64,000 bases of DNA from Aeromicrobium sp. PE09-221 (GCF_002174305.1 NZ_MIJB01000002.1:124001-188000); one strand, 5' to 3'. Shown: positions 34,027 to 43,234, numbered from the stretch's first letter. The notes: a model not told the origin generated them from the letters alone. Program-made: numbers and translations.

Positions 34027-34902
34027 TCAGCGGGCGCTGAGAGCCTCGTGGAATGCGAGGATGCGCTGTGCGTCGCGGATGTGCAGCTCCTCGACCATCT
34101 TGCCGTTGTAGGTGACGACACCCTTGCCCGCGGCCTTGGCCTCGTTGAAGGTCTCGATCATCTCGGCGGCGCGGGTGACGTCCTCCTCGGAGGGGGAGAA
34201 GGCCAGATTGGCCGGCTCGACCTGGCTCGGGTGGATGAGGGTCTTGCCGTCGAAGCCCATCTCACGGCCCTGCCGGGCCTCGGCGTCGAAGCCCTCGGCG
34301 TCCTTGACGTTGTTGTAGACGCCGTCGATGATGACCTTGCCGGCCGCGCGGACGGCAAGCAGGGTCCACGAGAGCGCTGTGAGCACGAGCGGGTTACGCC
34401 CGGGGACGTGCAGACCGAAGGTCTCGTTGACGATGTCATTGGTGCCCATGACGATGACCGTCAGGCGCTCGTGCGCGGCGGCGATCTCCTCGGCGTGGAG
34501 CAGCGCGACCGGTGTCTCGATCATCGCCCACAGCTGGGTGGAGGCCGGAGCCCCGGCCTCGTCGAGCGCCGCCACGAGCGAACGGACCTGCTCGGCGGAC
34601 TCGACCTTCGGTACGAGGATCGCGTCCGGTCCCGCCGTCGCGGCGGCGCGGATGTCGTCGTCGTGCCATTGCGTGCCGATCGAGTTGACCCGGATGGCCA
34701 GCTCACGGTGTCCGTACTCGCCCGAGCGGACGGCCGCGCAGACGTTCTCGCGGCCCTGCTCCTTGGCATCGGGGGAGACGGAGTCCTCCAGGTCGAGGAT
34801 GAGCGCATCGGCGGCGATCGTCTTGGCCTTCTCCAGGGCACGCTCGTTGGCGCCGGGCATGTAGAGGACGGAGCGGCGCGGGCGCAGGGTGGTGTCGGTC
34901 AT
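34027..34902 (-). CDS. CitE-like HpcH/HpaI family CoA-ester lyase
   Basis: A 291-residue CitE-fold protein. It has the substrate-side stretch VLYMPGANERALEKAK, metal-binding Glu and Asp in DLEDSV and MIETPVAL, and the C-terminal GFDGKTLIHPSQVEPAN. Relatives include free-standing CitE proteins and (S)-citramalyl-CoA lyases that cleave 3-hydroxy acyl-CoA esters to acetyl-CoA plus an oxo acid. No citrate lyase alpha or gamma subunit is present, so it is not classical citrate lyase. Its start is 11 nt from the stop of the upstream lyase gene with GAGGAG as RBS, so they are co-transcribed. Confidence 0.88.
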   Translation of the reverse strand: MTDTTLRPRRSVLYMPGANERALEKAKTIAADALILDLEDSVSPDAKEQGRENVCAAVRSGEYGHRELAIRVNSIGTQWHDDDIRAAATAGPDAILVPKVESAEQVRSLVAALDEAGAPASTQLWAMIETPVALLHAEEIAAAHERLTVIVMGTNDIVNETFGLHVPGRNPLVLTALSWTLLAVRAAGKVIIDGVYNNVKDAEGFDAEARQGREMGFDGKTLIHPSQVEPANLAFSPSEEDVTRAAEMIETFNEAKAAGKGVVTYNGKMVEELHIRDAQRILAFHEALSAR

Positions 34903-34912
34903 ATCGGTCTCC

Positions 34913-35977
34913 TCAGAGGTCGTAGGCCGCGGCCAGCTCGGGATCGCTGGCGGCCAGCTCGCGGGCGAGGTCCAGCATCACGATGCACTGTTTGCAGGAA
35001 GCGTCGTCCTCCATCTTGCCGTCGATCATGACGGCTCCGGAACCGTCGCCCATCGCCTCGACGACCCGCTTGGCGTGCGCGACATCCTCGGGGCTGGGGG
35101 AGAAGACCTTCTTGGCGATGTCGATCTGCACGGGGTGCAGGCTCCAGGCGCCGACGCAGCCGAGGAGGAAGGCGTTGCGGAACTGGTCCTCACAGGCCAC
35201 GACGTCCTTGATGTCTCCGAAGGGACCGTAGAAGGGGAGGATGTCGTTCATCGCGCAGGCGTCGACCATGCGCGCGATGGTGTAGTGCCAGAGGTCCTGC
35301 TGGTAGGTGGTACGTCCTTCGGTGAGGTCCTCGCCCGTGGGGTCCTGGCGCACGAGATAGCCGGGGTGACCGCCCCCGACGCGGGTGGTCTTCATCCGGC
35401 GGCTGGCGGCAAGGTCGGCCGGGCCGAGGCTGATGCCCTGCATGCGCGGGCTGGCCGCGGCGATCTGTTCGACATTGGCGACGCCCTCGGCGGTCTCGAG
35501 GATCGCGTGCACGAGGATCGGGCGGTCCAGTCCGGCGCGCGCCTCCAGCTGGGCGAGCAACCGGTCGACGTAGTGGATGTCCTGCGGTCCCTCGACCTTG
35601 GGCACCATGATGACGTCGAGCTGGTGGCCGATCTCGGTGACGAGGGTGATGAGGTCGTCGAGCACCCAGGGGGAGTCGAGGCTGTTGACGCGGGTCCAGA
35701 GCTGGGTGTCGCCGCCATGCCCGAACAGGCCGGCATTGGCCTTCGCGATGTCGACGAGGCCCTGACGCGCCGCCTCCTTCTTCTCGGTCTTGACCGCGTC
35801 CTCGAGGTTGCCCAGGAGGATGTCGACCTTGGCCGCGATGTCCGGGACCTTGGCCGCCATCTTCTCGTTGCTCGGATCGAAGAAGTGGATCATCCGGCTG
35901 GGGCGGAACGGGACATCGGTGGCGGGCGCCGGGGCGCCGACGGCGAGAGGACGGAAGAACGCTCGGGGACTACGCAC
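34913..35977 (-). CDS. Malyl-CoA / beta-methylmalyl-CoA / citramalyl-CoA lyase (Mcl type)
   Basis: A 354-residue CitE-superfamily lyase that resembles, from memory of the family, the Chloroflexus Mcl enzyme of the 3-hydroxypropionate bicycle. The features are the [11 protein letters not shown] start, [57 protein letters not shown] and [10 protein letters not shown]. The expected reactions are reversible cleavage of malyl-CoA, methylmalyl-CoA or citramalyl-CoA to acetyl- or propionyl-CoA plus glyoxylate or pyruvate. GTG start with AGAAGGG 6 nt upstream; the longer upstream frame is not coding. It sits between a dicarboxylate transporter and a second lyase. Confidence 0.85.
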   Translation of the reverse strand: MRSPRAFFRPLAVGAPAPATDVPFRPSRMIHFFDPSNEKMAAKVPDIAAKVDILLGNLEDAVKTEKKEAARQGLVDIAKANAGLFGHGGDTQLWTRVNSLDSPWVLDDLITLVTEIGHQLDVIMVPKVEGPQDIHYVDRLLAQLEARAGLDRPILVHAILETAEGVANVEQIAAASPRMQGISLGPADLAASRRMKTTRVGGGHPGYLVRQDPTGEDLTEGRTTYQQDLWHYTIARMVDACAMNDILPFYGPFGDIKDVVACEDQFRNAFLLGCVGAWSLHPVQIDIAKKVFSPSPEDVAHAKRVVEAMGDGSGAVMIDGKMEDDASCKQCIVMLDLARELAASDPELAAAYDL

Positions 35978-36059
35978 GTTGAACCCTTCTGGAGTCGTCT
36001 GATTACCGCTCAGTATGCCCAAGTGGCTCCGCGGGCGGAGCCGGTCCCCCTCGGGAGCA

Positions 36060-37625
36060 TCACCCGATGCCGAGCAGGGAGGCCATCGCGGTGACTCCGG
36101 TGACGATGATGACGATCCCGACGAGGTCGAAGACGATGCCCGATCGCACCATCTTGGTGATCGGGACCATGCCGGTGCCGTAGACGATGGCATTCGGCGG
36201 CGTGGACACCGGCAGCATGAAGCCGAAGGAGGCACCGAAGATGGCGGCGAGCACCGGCACGGCAGGATTGACGTCGACGGCGAGTGCCAGTTGTGCGGCG
36301 ATCGGCGCGACCACCACGACGCTCGCGGTGTTGCTGGTGGTCTCGCTGATGATGACGGCGATGACGGTGGCGAGGATCGTGATGCTCAGCAGCTGGCTCG
36401 CGCCGAGGAGGTCCGACAGCGAGGTGCCCATCGTTGCGGCCAGTCCCGTGGACGAGAGCAGCCCGCCGAGGGTGATGCCGCTGCCGAAGAGGATGATCGT
36501 GCCCCAGTCGATCTTGGTCGCGTCGTTCCAGGTCAGCGTGAACGAGCGCTCTGACCAGTTCGTGGGAAGCAGGAACAGCAGGGAGGCCGCCACGATGGCG
36601 ACAGCGCCCTCGTCGAGCCGGCTCAGCGTGGCGTCGTAGAAGGAGGACTCGCCACCGGTCACGAGTCCCACGGCGCCGGGGAAGATCCAGAGGGTGACGG
36701 CGACGCCGAAGGCGATGAGGGTGTTGCGTCCTCCCGCACCCATCCGTCCGAGCTTGTCGCGCTCCTCCTTGATGTAGCCGTCGACTCCCTCGACCCGCTT
36801 CACCTCGGGACGGTTCAGGCGCACCAGCAGCAGGCACAGGACCGCGAACATCACGATGACCAGGGGGAAGGCGAGCACCATCCACTGGAAGAAGGGCACG
36901 ATGATGTCGAGCTCCTCCTCCAGATATGCCCTGCCGATGAGGTTCGGTGGGCTGCCGACGGGGGTGAGGAGCCCGCCGATGCTGGCCCCATAGGCGACCA
37001 TCAGCATGAGCGCGGTGGCGAAGTGGAGCCGCTGGGGGTCCACCTCCTCCTCGGCGTCGCGGCTGAGCGCCGAGGCGAGGAAGCCGACGATGCCGGCGGC
37101 GATCGGCATCATCATCGCCGCCGTGGCGGTGTTCGACACGAAGCCGCTCAGCAGGGCGGTGATGGCACCGAAGGCGATGATGATGCGGGTCGTCGAGCGG
37201 GCGACGCCGGGCAGGCTGAGGATGCCGAAGGCGAAGCGGCGGTCCAGGCCGTGCTTGCGCATCGCCTCGGCGATGATGAAGCCACCGATGAACACGAAGA
37301 TCGTGCTGTTGCCGAAGGCGCCGAAGACCTCCTCCGCGCCTGCGATGTCCATCATGATGGTCGCGGCCATGGCGGCCATGGCGGTGACGGGGATCGGGAT
37401 GGCCTCGCTGATCCAGTAGACGACGACCCAGGCCAGGAGGCCGGCGAGCCGCTGGGCGGGCTCGTCGAGGGGTGCGCACAGCAGATAGGTCACGATGCCG
37501 ATGACCGGTCCGGCGAAGAGGCCGATCGTGCGACGGCCGCGCTCGAAGCGCTGCTCGGCCGGACTCAGGGTCTCCTTGACCTCGTCGAAGGTGCGGTAGG
37601 TCGCCGGACGGCGCGGTTCGGACAT
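36060..37625 (-). CDS. DASS (SLC13) family dicarboxylate:sodium symporter
   Basis: A 521-residue membrane protein with about 12 helices. It has two SNT motifs, [15 protein letters not shown] near residue 141 and [17 protein letters not shown] near 429, which form the sodium and carboxylate sites of DASS/SLC13 carriers. It imports succinate, malate, fumarate, itaconate or similar diacids. It is first in an operon with two CoA-ester lyases, which points to a C4 or C5 dicarboxylate whose CoA ester is cleaved. RBS AAGGGGG precedes the ATG. Confidence 0.9.
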   Translation of the reverse strand: MSEPRRPATYRTFDEVKETLSPAEQRFERGRRTIGLFAGPVIGIVTYLLCAPLDEPAQRLAGLLAWVVVYWISEAIPIPVTAMAAMAATIMMDIAGAEEVFGAFGNSTIFVFIGGFIIAEAMRKHGLDRRFAFGILSLPGVARSTTRIIIAFGAITALLSGFVSNTATAAMMMPIAAGIVGFLASALSRDAEEEVDPQRLHFATALMLMVAYGASIGGLLTPVGSPPNLIGRAYLEEELDIIVPFFQWMVLAFPLVIVMFAVLCLLLVRLNRPEVKRVEGVDGYIKEERDKLGRMGAGGRNTLIAFGVAVTLWIFPGAVGLVTGGESSFYDATLSRLDEGAVAIVAASLLFLLPTNWSERSFTLTWNDATKIDWGTIILFGSGITLGGLLSSTGLAATMGTSLSDLLGASQLLSITILATVIAVIISETTSNTASVVVVAPIAAQLALAVDVNPAVPVLAAIFGASFGFMLPVSTPPNAIVYGTGMVPITKMVRSGIVFDLVGIVIIVTGVTAMASLLGIG

Positions 37626-37684
37626 GGAATCCCCCTTGGATCGTGATGTATGTCACATCCTAAGGGGGAGTTGGCGGTGATCGG

Positions 37685-38005
37685 TCAACCGAAGGGCAGC
37701 TCGTCCTGTTCGTCGTCATCACTGGAGGAGAGGTGCCGGTGGGCCGAGAGCAGCTCGATCTCGGGCCGGTCGGCCATGAAACGCTCCACCGAGTCGAGGA
37801 CCTCGATCACATGGTGACGATCGATCGAGACGAGACTGCCGCCGATCCCGGCGCGTCGATAGAGATCGACGCTGTCGGTCTCGGCGGCAGCCAGTGCGAA
37901 ACGACGCTGCAGCTCGGCGACGATCGGCCGGACGATGCTGCGCTTCTCCTTCAGCGAATGGACATCGCCGAGGCGGATGTCGAACTCGATCCAGCCGATC
38001 CACAT
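37685..38005 (-). CDS. DUF503 family protein
   Basis: A 106-residue protein with the DUF503 signature WIGWIEFDIRLGDVHSLKEK followed by RSIVRPIVAELQRRF; the acidic C-terminal tail is SSSDDDEQDELPFG. Family members are small ferredoxin-fold proteins of unknown role, often near ribosome maturation genes, which are absent here. The ATG lies 7 nt after CAGACT (38013-38018, minus), consistent with leaderless transcription; the in-frame extension upstream is not supported. Confidence 0.85.
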   Translation of the reverse strand: MWIGWIEFDIRLGDVHSLKEKRSIVRPIVAELQRRFALAAAETDSVDLYRRAGIGGSLVSIDRHHVIEVLDSVERFMADRPEIELLSAHRHLSSSDDDEQDELPFG

Positions 38006-38111
38006 GCCCGGTAGTCTGCCATGTTCGTCAGGCCACCCAGCGCATCGTGTCAGGGACCGCGAGGGCGGCATGCGACTCGGCACTGGGCAGGGGATCTGCG
38101 AATCGTCTGCG

Positions 38112-38966
38112 TCAGCCGGCGCTGGTGAAGGTCGGGTCCTCGATGAGCGGCGGGTGCACGGGGCTCCATCCGAGAGCCTCGCGGGTCCGCGTGGAGTCGG
38201 CGATCTGGTCGAGCAGCAGCGCACCGGCGAAGTCGGCGCCCAGTCGGGCGCGGGAGGCGTCCGCGGTCTCGTGGGCGACCCTCTTGCCGAGCGCGGTGCC
38301 GAGCTCGCTCACGGTGGGGGAACCGTCATCGGTTCCGAGGTAGATCGCTCCCGCGGTGCCGTGCTGGAGGGCGAGCAGATACAGCTCGGCGAGATCGTCG
38401 ACATGGACGGTGGTCCAGTGCTGTTCGCCTCCCGGGACGAGCAGAGCGCCGGAGTCGTCGCGGGGCCCGTTCGCGAGCAGGGCGGGGATCCCCTGGCCGT
38501 GGCCGTAGACGATGCCGGGACGGATCGCGATCCCCCGTGCGGCGTCATCAAGGAGCCGGTGCTCCAAGGGCACGCGCCAGCGGGTGAGGGCCGGAGGATC
38601 GTCGGGGGAGTCCTCGACGATGGCGGTGTTGTCGCCATAGGTCCAGATGCCGCCGGTGAGGATGAAGGGCTTATCCGTGCCGGCGAAGGCCTCTATGGCG
38701 GCATCGACGACCGCGGTGTTCATCGCGGGGTCGGTGCCGTCGCCCGCAGCTGCGGCATGGACGGCGGCATCGACACCGCGTAGAGACGCGACCAGCCAGT
38801 CCTCATCGCGGAGATCACCGAGCAGGCCGGTCGCGCCAGCCTCGGTGACGGCATGTTCCGATCTCTGCGATCGCACGACCGCGAGCACCTCGTGGCCGGC
38901 CTCGCGCAGGCGGCGCAGTACGGCCGCTCCGATGAAACCGGTTCCTCCGGTGAGCAAGACGCGCAT
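38112..38966 (-). CDS. NAD-dependent epimerase/dehydratase family protein
   Basis: A 284-residue extended-SDR protein. The dinucleotide motif GGTGFIGAAVLRRL is at residues 7-20. The usual YxxxK is not present in its standard place: a tyrosine in GGIWTYGDN and later residues (VYGHG) occupy this region, so it may be an NAD(P)H-binding reductase or a binding-only homologue. The substrate is unknown. It follows the tetR gene by 28 nt on the same strand and is probably under its control. Confidence 0.83.
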   Translation of the reverse strand: MRVLLTGGTGFIGAAVLRRLREAGHEVLAVVRSQRSEHAVTEAGATGLLGDLRDEDWLVASLRGVDAAVHAAAAGDGTDPAMNTAVVDAAIEAFAGTDKPFILTGGIWTYGDNTAIVEDSPDDPPALTRWRVPLEHRLLDDAARGIAIRPGIVYGHGQGIPALLANGPRDDSGALLVPGGEQHWTTVHVDDLAELYLLALQHGTAGAIYLGTDDGSPTVSELGTALGKRVAHETADASRARLGADFAGALLLDQIADSTRTREALGWSPVHPPLIEDPTFTSAG

Positions 38967-38994
38967 GTCCGGTTAACGTGGTCAGGTCGTCGTG

Positions 38995-39525
38995 CTATTC
39001 CGGCACGATGAGCCGGCCCATGACGATCGCGACATCGCGCAGGGGAGTGACGCTACGCTCCACGCGGGCCTGCATGATCGCGCCCTCGAAGGCGCTCACG
39101 AGCACTCCCGCGAGCAGCTCGGGATCGGCGACGCCGTCGAGGCGCAGGGCGGAGGCCAGGTCCTCGCGCCAGGTGGCGAACACCTCCCGAGCGGCCCGTG
39201 TGCTGGCGGGACAATCCGGACCGGCCAACGCGGCCGCGGCGACCGGGCAGCCGATGTCGTAGTCGTGCTCGATCAGTGTGCGCTCCCACCACGCGAGGAG
39301 TGCATCGACGTGACCCCCCTGGGCGACCCGCCGGACATGCTCACCGGCCGCCTGAGTCGCGGCGGCGACGAGCTCGTCCTTGCCGTCGGGGAAGTGGTGA
39401 TAGATCGATTGACGGGCGACTCCCGACTCCCGGAGCACGTCGGCGATGCCGGTGCCGTGGACCCCGTGTCGACGCAGCAGGTCGATCGTGCTGGTCAGCA
39501 GGCGCTGTCGAACCGGTGCGGCCAT
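38995..39525 (-). CDS. TetR family regulator of the epimerase/thioesterase divergon
   Basis: A 176-residue TetR/LmrA-YxaF-like protein. The HTH is visible as TGIADVLRESGVARQSIYHH, followed by FPDGKDELV, and the C-terminal domain has DIGCPVAAAALAG. A perfect operator-like palindrome lies 12 nt upstream of its start, in the spacer it shares with the divergent thioesterase gene, so it very likely represses itself, the epimerase and the thioesterase. Confidence 0.9.
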   Translation of the reverse strand: MAAPVRQRLLTSTIDLLRRHGVHGTGIADVLRESGVARQSIYHHFPDGKDELVAAATQAAGEHVRRVAQGGHVDALLAWWERTLIEHDYDIGCPVAAAALAGPDCPASTRAAREVFATWREDLASALRLDGVADPELLAGVLVSAFEGAIMQARVERSVTPLRDVAIVMGRLIVPE

Positions 39526-39536
39526 GATCCCTCCCC

Positions 39537-39552
39537 TAGACCGAACGGTCTA
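39537..39552. promoter_or_regulatory. TetR operator palindrome
   Basis: TAGACCGAACGGTCTA is a perfect inverted repeat (7-bp arms, AA centre) of the common TetR operator form. It abuts TATATT (39551-39556), a good -10 for the thioesterase gene, and lies upstream of tetR on the other strand. Confidence 0.88.
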
Positions 39553-39585
39553 TATTGGCCTCAGTCTATCCGAGAGGACCCCGTG

Positions 39586-40035
39586 ATGACCACGACCGAT
39601 CCCCGCGAGATGTCCGGTCTGGAGCTCCTGCGCTATGCCACGGCGTTGCCGGCGGCCGAGCGCGCACCGATCATCGGCGATCTGTTCAAGTTCTCGATCG
39701 ACGAGATCGAGCACGGCCGGGTCGTGTTCTCCTTGCCGTCCGACCCGGCCTTCGCGAATCCGCTCGGCTCGCTGCACGGTGGAACCTGCGCCACGCTGCT
39801 GGACTCGGTGATGGGTTGCGCAGTGCACACGACGCTCGACGCCGGGGTGGGCTACGGGACGCTGGAGCTCAAGGTCAACTACATCCGCACCGTGCCCGTC
39901 GACGGCCGGAGACTGAGCGGTACCGGCACCACGATCCATGTGGGACGTCAGGTCGCGACGGCCGAGGGGAAGGTCGTGGACGCCGAGGGCCGTCTCGTTG
40001 CCCACGCGACCACGACCTGCATGATCTACCGCTAG
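39586..40035 (+). CDS. PaaI-type hotdog thioesterase
   Basis: A 149-residue hotdog-fold protein. The active-site loop NPLGSLHGGTCATLLDSVMG follows the PaaI pattern (HGG, then Asp/Ser). It should hydrolyse an acyl-CoA, perhaps aromatic or short-chain, to free CoA. ATG chosen 8 nt after GAGAGG; a GTG one codon upstream is also possible. The stop shares the bases CTAG with the stop of the convergent amidase gene. Confidence 0.88.
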   Translation: MTTTDPREMSGLELLRYATALPAAERAPIIGDLFKFSIDEIEHGRVVFSLPSDPAFANPLGSLHGGTCATLLDSVMGCAVHTTLDAGVGYGTLELKVNYIRTVPVDGRRLSGTGTTIHVGRQVATAEGKVVDAEGRLVAHATTTCMIYR

Positions 40036-41141
40036 AGCATGGCGTCGAGGTCGGCGCGCAGGCCGTTGCCGGCATCGAGCCAGTCCTGGCCGTACTGGCC
40101 GGGGCATGCGGTCGCGAGCCAGTTGCGGTGGCCGGAGACGCGGAACTCGGTCTGCCCGTTGAGGGCGAGTGTCTGCAGCGGGCGCAGGCCGTAGTCGTCG
40201 AGTCGCCAGGCGATGAGTCGGGTAGTGGCATCGCGCAGTGTGTCCCACTCGGTGTTCCAGATGTTCGAGCTCTCGAAATTGCCCATCATCGCGACGCCGG
40301 TGGTGTTGTCGTTGACCTCGCGTACGCCCGCGTGGGCGCCGCGGACGTGGTCATCGAGGCTGCCGGCGCGTCCCTCGAAGATCTGCCCGTACTTGTCGAC
40401 CAGGAAGTTGTAACCGAGATCGCACCAGTCGTTGGTGACCATGTGCATCGTCTGATAGGAGCGGACGATGCCAGCGGACTCTTCCTTGGAGTAGGAATTG
40501 GCTCCCGCCGTGTGATGCAGGACAACGCCCTGCATCGAGCCGATGGTGGCATCGCAGGATTCCGCGGGCGCGGCGCCCCAGCCGCTGCGCGGAATGATGT
40601 CGGGTTGACCGGCCGCATACGACTGCGCGCCGGGTGGCTCGGATGACTCGCCCGGATCGACCGTAACGATCCTCAGTCCCTCGGGCGCGGCCTGCCCCGA
40701 GCCGAGGCGGATGGCGACGGCATCGGCGGCGTCGCTGGACCACATCGGCTCGGTCGAACGCGGCGCGTCCTCACCATCGGTCCGTTCGAGCGGCTGCCAT
40801 TCGCCCCACCCGTCGCCGGTACGGAGGCGCAGTTCCAGCCCGGCCTCCGGATCGAACTCGCCCTCCCAGGTCACGGCTGCCATGTGGAAGGCGCTGAGCG
40901 CGGTCTGTTCGATCTCGGTGGGTTCGCCGGAGTAGGCCGTCAGGCCGGCTCCGAGGTCGGTCTGCTCGACGGAGACATCGTCGCCGAAGCGGGCATCGGT
41001 GAGCGGCTCCGCAGCGGGCGGGCCGGGGGCTGTGGGCTCGGCCGCTGCCGGCCCGGCGGCGACGAATGGTGCGGTCAGCGCCACGGCCGAGGCGGCGATG
41101 GCGAAGGTCGTGGGCGAGAGGCGAGATCGGGCAGGACGCAT
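40032..41141 (-). CDS. Secreted N-acetylmuramoyl-L-alanine amidase (PGRP domain)
   Basis: A 369-residue exported protein with a signal peptide (about residues 1-34, cleavage after AAA). Its middle region resembles the acidic beta-domain of actinobacterial amidases (WEGEFDPEAGLELRLRTGDG). A C-terminal PGRP/amidase_2 domain has zinc ligands in VVLHHTAG, SGHRNW and TACPGQYG. It cleaves the lactyl-L-Ala bond of peptidoglycan during wall turnover or division. The start is placed at the Met beginning RPARSRLSPTTFA, which gives a proper signal peptide. Confidence 0.9.
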   Translation of the reverse strand: MRPARSRLSPTTFAIAASAVALTAPFVAAGPAAAEPTAPGPPAAEPLTDARFGDDVSVEQTDLGAGLTAYSGEPTEIEQTALSAFHMAAVTWEGEFDPEAGLELRLRTGDGWGEWQPLERTDGEDAPRSTEPMWSSDAADAVAIRLGSGQAAPEGLRIVTVDPGESSEPPGAQSYAAGQPDIIPRSGWGAAPAESCDATIGSMQGVVLHHTAGANSYSKEESAGIVRSYQTMHMVTNDWCDLGYNFLVDKYGQIFEGRAGSLDDHVRGAHAGVREVNDNTTGVAMMGNFESSNIWNTEWDTLRDATTRLIAWRLDDYGLRPLQTLALNGQTEFRVSGHRNWLATACPGQYGQDWLDAGNGLRADLDAML

Positions 41142-41219
41142 GTCTTGAGTCCACAATGTCCGCGTGCTCCTGTCCACGCGAGGATCGGTGTGACCCTGCG
41201 ACACGCCTCGGCTCCCGGA

Positions 41220-41507
41220 TCAAATTCGTGCCGTCCCGAGACGGGTTCGTCCGTCTACTCGATCGGTGCCGACGGCCCGTGCCGCGCATGGGCTCCCGAA
41301 CACGCTGAACCAGCCGTTGCTCGATGCGATCCGCCACGCCTCGTCGGCCAGCAGTCGATGCCCGAACTCCGGTTCATCTCGGTGCGCGTCGGTGAGGGGA
41401 TTCGCCAGCCACCGGTAGTAAGGCTGGCGGGAGAGCTTGAGCACCCGACACGACCGCTCGGCGGATCGCGTGGCGGACGACCGGTGACGCCCACGTGCGC
41501 AGGTCAC
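41220..41507 (-). pseudogene. IS3-family transposase (OrfB) remnant
   Basis: A 95-codon frame contains CRVLKLSRQPYYRWLANPLT, then DAHRDEPEFGHRLLADEAWR and NGWFSVFG, which is the N-terminal HTH part of IS3-group OrfB. About ten residues are missing in the middle compared with typical OrfB, the DDE catalytic core is absent, and the end runs into unrelated sequence. No inverted repeats were seen. This is a dead insertion-sequence fragment just upstream of the amidase gene. Confidence 0.8.
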
Positions 41508-41616
41508 TCATGCTTGCTGCCTCTCGTGTTGGTCGGCGCGGTTTTTCCTGTTCATCGTGCAGGGGGCGTCGAGTTGGGGTAGGAAGGGTGGAAAGTCGTA
41601 TCTGGAGGAATCAGTC

Positions 41617-41823
41617 ATGTTATGGATTCGTCGCATTGCAACCGTCCTCACGATCATCGGCGGCCTGAATTGGGGCCTCGTGGGCGCTTTCGAGTGGAAT
41701 CTCGTCGATGAGCTTTTTGGCGAGGGAAGCGCGCTCTCGCGGACCGTATACGTGCTCGTCGGCATTTCCGCAGTCATCGCGATCTGGAATCTCTTCGTGG
41801 TGGATGAGCGCGAGCGCGCCTAG
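41617..41823 (+). CDS. DUF378 family small membrane protein
   Basis: A 68-residue protein with two helices and the DUF378 hallmark TIIGGLNWGLVGAFEWNLVD near residues 11-30, plus GISAVIAIWNLF. Function is unknown. RBS GGAGG lies 8 nt upstream of the ATG. The codon use is less GC-biased than its neighbours and it sits between two decayed mobile-element genes, so it may be part of acquired DNA. Confidence 0.85.
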   Translation: MLWIRRIATVLTIIGGLNWGLVGAFEWNLVDELFGEGSALSRTVYVLVGISAVIAIWNLFVVDERERA

Positions 41824-41889
41824 CTGCTCACGCGTCGGCGGGTAGCCGGTCGGCTCGTCACTCATCGGACTCCGCCTTTTCGGTGATAG

Positions 41890-42157
41890 GTCGTCCCGCG
41901 CCGGGCGGAAGTTGCACCAGAGGACCTTGGTGCGGTCGCCGGCGCCGTTGTAGGCCTGTCCTGTCCATCCGGTGATCTCATGGTCGTGCCGCCCGGTCGG
42001 GCGGAGCTGCCCGCCGCGCCCCTGCGAGAGCTTCACCCAGGTGCGTCGGGCGCGTTCCAGGTCGTCCACGTCATCGGGGATCGGTCAGGCTCGAGGTTCT
42101 GTGGGCGTTCGCGGAGCACCGCCACCAGACCATCAGGTCACGGTCGAGGTCATTGAA
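41890..42157 (-). pseudogene. Decayed D12-class DNA adenine methylase
   Basis: In one frame the minus strand reads FNDLDRDLMVWWR, the start of D12/Dam-type methylases after their first glycine motif. In the next frame it reads DDVDDLERARRTWVKLSQGR and then, after an apparent internal deletion, DRTKVLWCNF, resembling the C-terminal ERTEVLWSN of actinobacterial enzymes. The DPPY catalytic motif is gone. Frame changes and deletion mark it as a pseudogene. Such methylases are common in prophages, and it lies directly 3' of tRNA-Lys. The rest of 41824-42199 holds nothing else I can support apart from the hairpin at 42165. Confidence 0.6.
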
Positions 42158-42164
42158 ACGGGAA

Positions 42165-42190
42165 CGGCCCCGGTCGATGGACCGGGGCCG
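42165..42190 (-). terminator. Hairpin terminator of tRNA-Lys
   Basis: Perfect 11-bp arms CGGCCCCGGTC (42165-42175) and GACCGGGGCCG (42180-42190) enclose a 4-nt loop, 9 nt downstream of the tRNA 3' end. Read on the minus strand it is followed by TTCCCGTTTC, a weak T-tract. Confidence 0.75.
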
Positions 42191-42199
42191 GATGGAGAG

Positions 42200-42272
<73 letters not shown>

Positions 42273-42330
42273 AGTGCGCTGTGCGCGAGATAGAACACTA
42301 CCGCATCGCGCCAACGCCATGCCAATCGGG

Positions 42331-43197
42331 TCAGCCCGTGTGATCGTCCAGCCACGCGAGGATGTCGCGGGTCACTTCGTCGCGATTGGTCTCGTTCAGG
42401 ATCTCGTGTCGGGCACCGGGATAGAGGATGACGGTGACGTCCTGGAGACCTGCCTCGCGATAGCGGGAGCCGATCAGCTCGATGAGGTCACCGCCACCCG
42501 CGAGGGGGTCGTCGGAGCCCGATGCGATGAGCAGCGGCAGGTCCGGGCGGATGTGTCCGAGCACCTCGGGATCGGCCAGGTGTGATCCACCGGCGAAGAG
42601 CGCGGGCACCGTCGTCTCAGGCAGATCGAAGCCGCACAGCGGGTCCGCCACGTAGAGGTCGACCTCCGCCTCGTCACGGCTCAGCCACTCGTAGCCGGTG
42701 CGGTGCTCGAAGGCGGCATTGAAGACGCTGAGGTCACCCGCCGGAGCACCGGCCATCCCGGCAGCGATCACGTCGATCGCGGTCGACCCCGACAGGATGA
42801 CCCCGTCGTACAGGTCCGAGCGTTCGACGAGAACGTGCTGGCCGGCGAAGGAGCCCATCGAATGGCCGAAGAGGAAGACCGGGAGCCCCGTGTACTCCGC
42901 ACGGATGCCCTCACCGAGCTGGACGACATCGCGCCACAGCCCTTCGAAGCCCGCCTCGCCGAAGTCACCGGGCACATCGGCGATGGTGCGTCCGTGTCCG
43001 CGGTGATCGGAGCCGACCACATGGAAGCCGGCGGCGTTGAGCGCCTCGGCGAATCGCCCGTAGCGGGCCACGTGTTCGGCGAGTCCGTGGGAGATCTGCA
43101 CCACACCGCGGGGCCGGTCGGCCCCCGTGGTCCACGTGGTGGTGGCGACCCGCAGGCCGTCCTGATCGGAGAGAAAGCTGGAGGTCAATGGGCTCAC
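42331..43197 (-). CDS. Alpha/beta hydrolase, monoacylglycerol lipase-like
   Basis: A 288-residue serine hydrolase of the Hydrolase_4 type. It has SHGLAEHVARYGRFAEAL and GSDHRGHGRT near the oxyanion site, nucleophile motif FGHSMGS near residue 113, the catalytic Asp in ASGSDDPLAGG, and His in YPGARHEILNE. It probably hydrolyses monoacylglycerols or lysophospholipids, which fits its neighbour glpD, the next step for released glycerol. The GTG start lies 6 nt after TACTTT (43204-43209, minus), indicating a leaderless transcript; the long upstream frame overlaps glpD and is rejected. Confidence 0.88.
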   Translation of the reverse strand: MSPLTSSFLSDQDGLRVATTTWTTGADRPRGVVQISHGLAEHVARYGRFAEALNAAGFHVVGSDHRGHGRTIADVPGDFGEAGFEGLWRDVVQLGEGIRAEYTGLPVFLFGHSMGSFAGQHVLVERSDLYDGVILSGSTAIDVIAAGMAGAPAGDLSVFNAAFEHRTGYEWLSRDEAEVDLYVADPLCGFDLPETTVPALFAGGSHLADPEVLGHIRPDLPLLIASGSDDPLAGGGDLIELIGSRYREAGLQDVTVILYPGARHEILNETNRDEVTRDILAWLDDHTG

Positions 43198-43234
43198 ACC
43201 GACAAAGTAGCCGATTCCTGGTTCACTGGAGGGC

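Noticed and set aside
35978-36235. N-terminal extension of the Mcl-type lyase by 86 codons
   Set aside because: It overlaps the 3' end of the DASS gene and is Ser/Pro/Arg-rich; the GTG at 35977 has a good ribosome site and the family start sequence.
38112-38966. Assignment of a specific sugar epimerase function
   Set aside because: The YxxxK catalytic pair is not evident in the expected place, so only the family is named.
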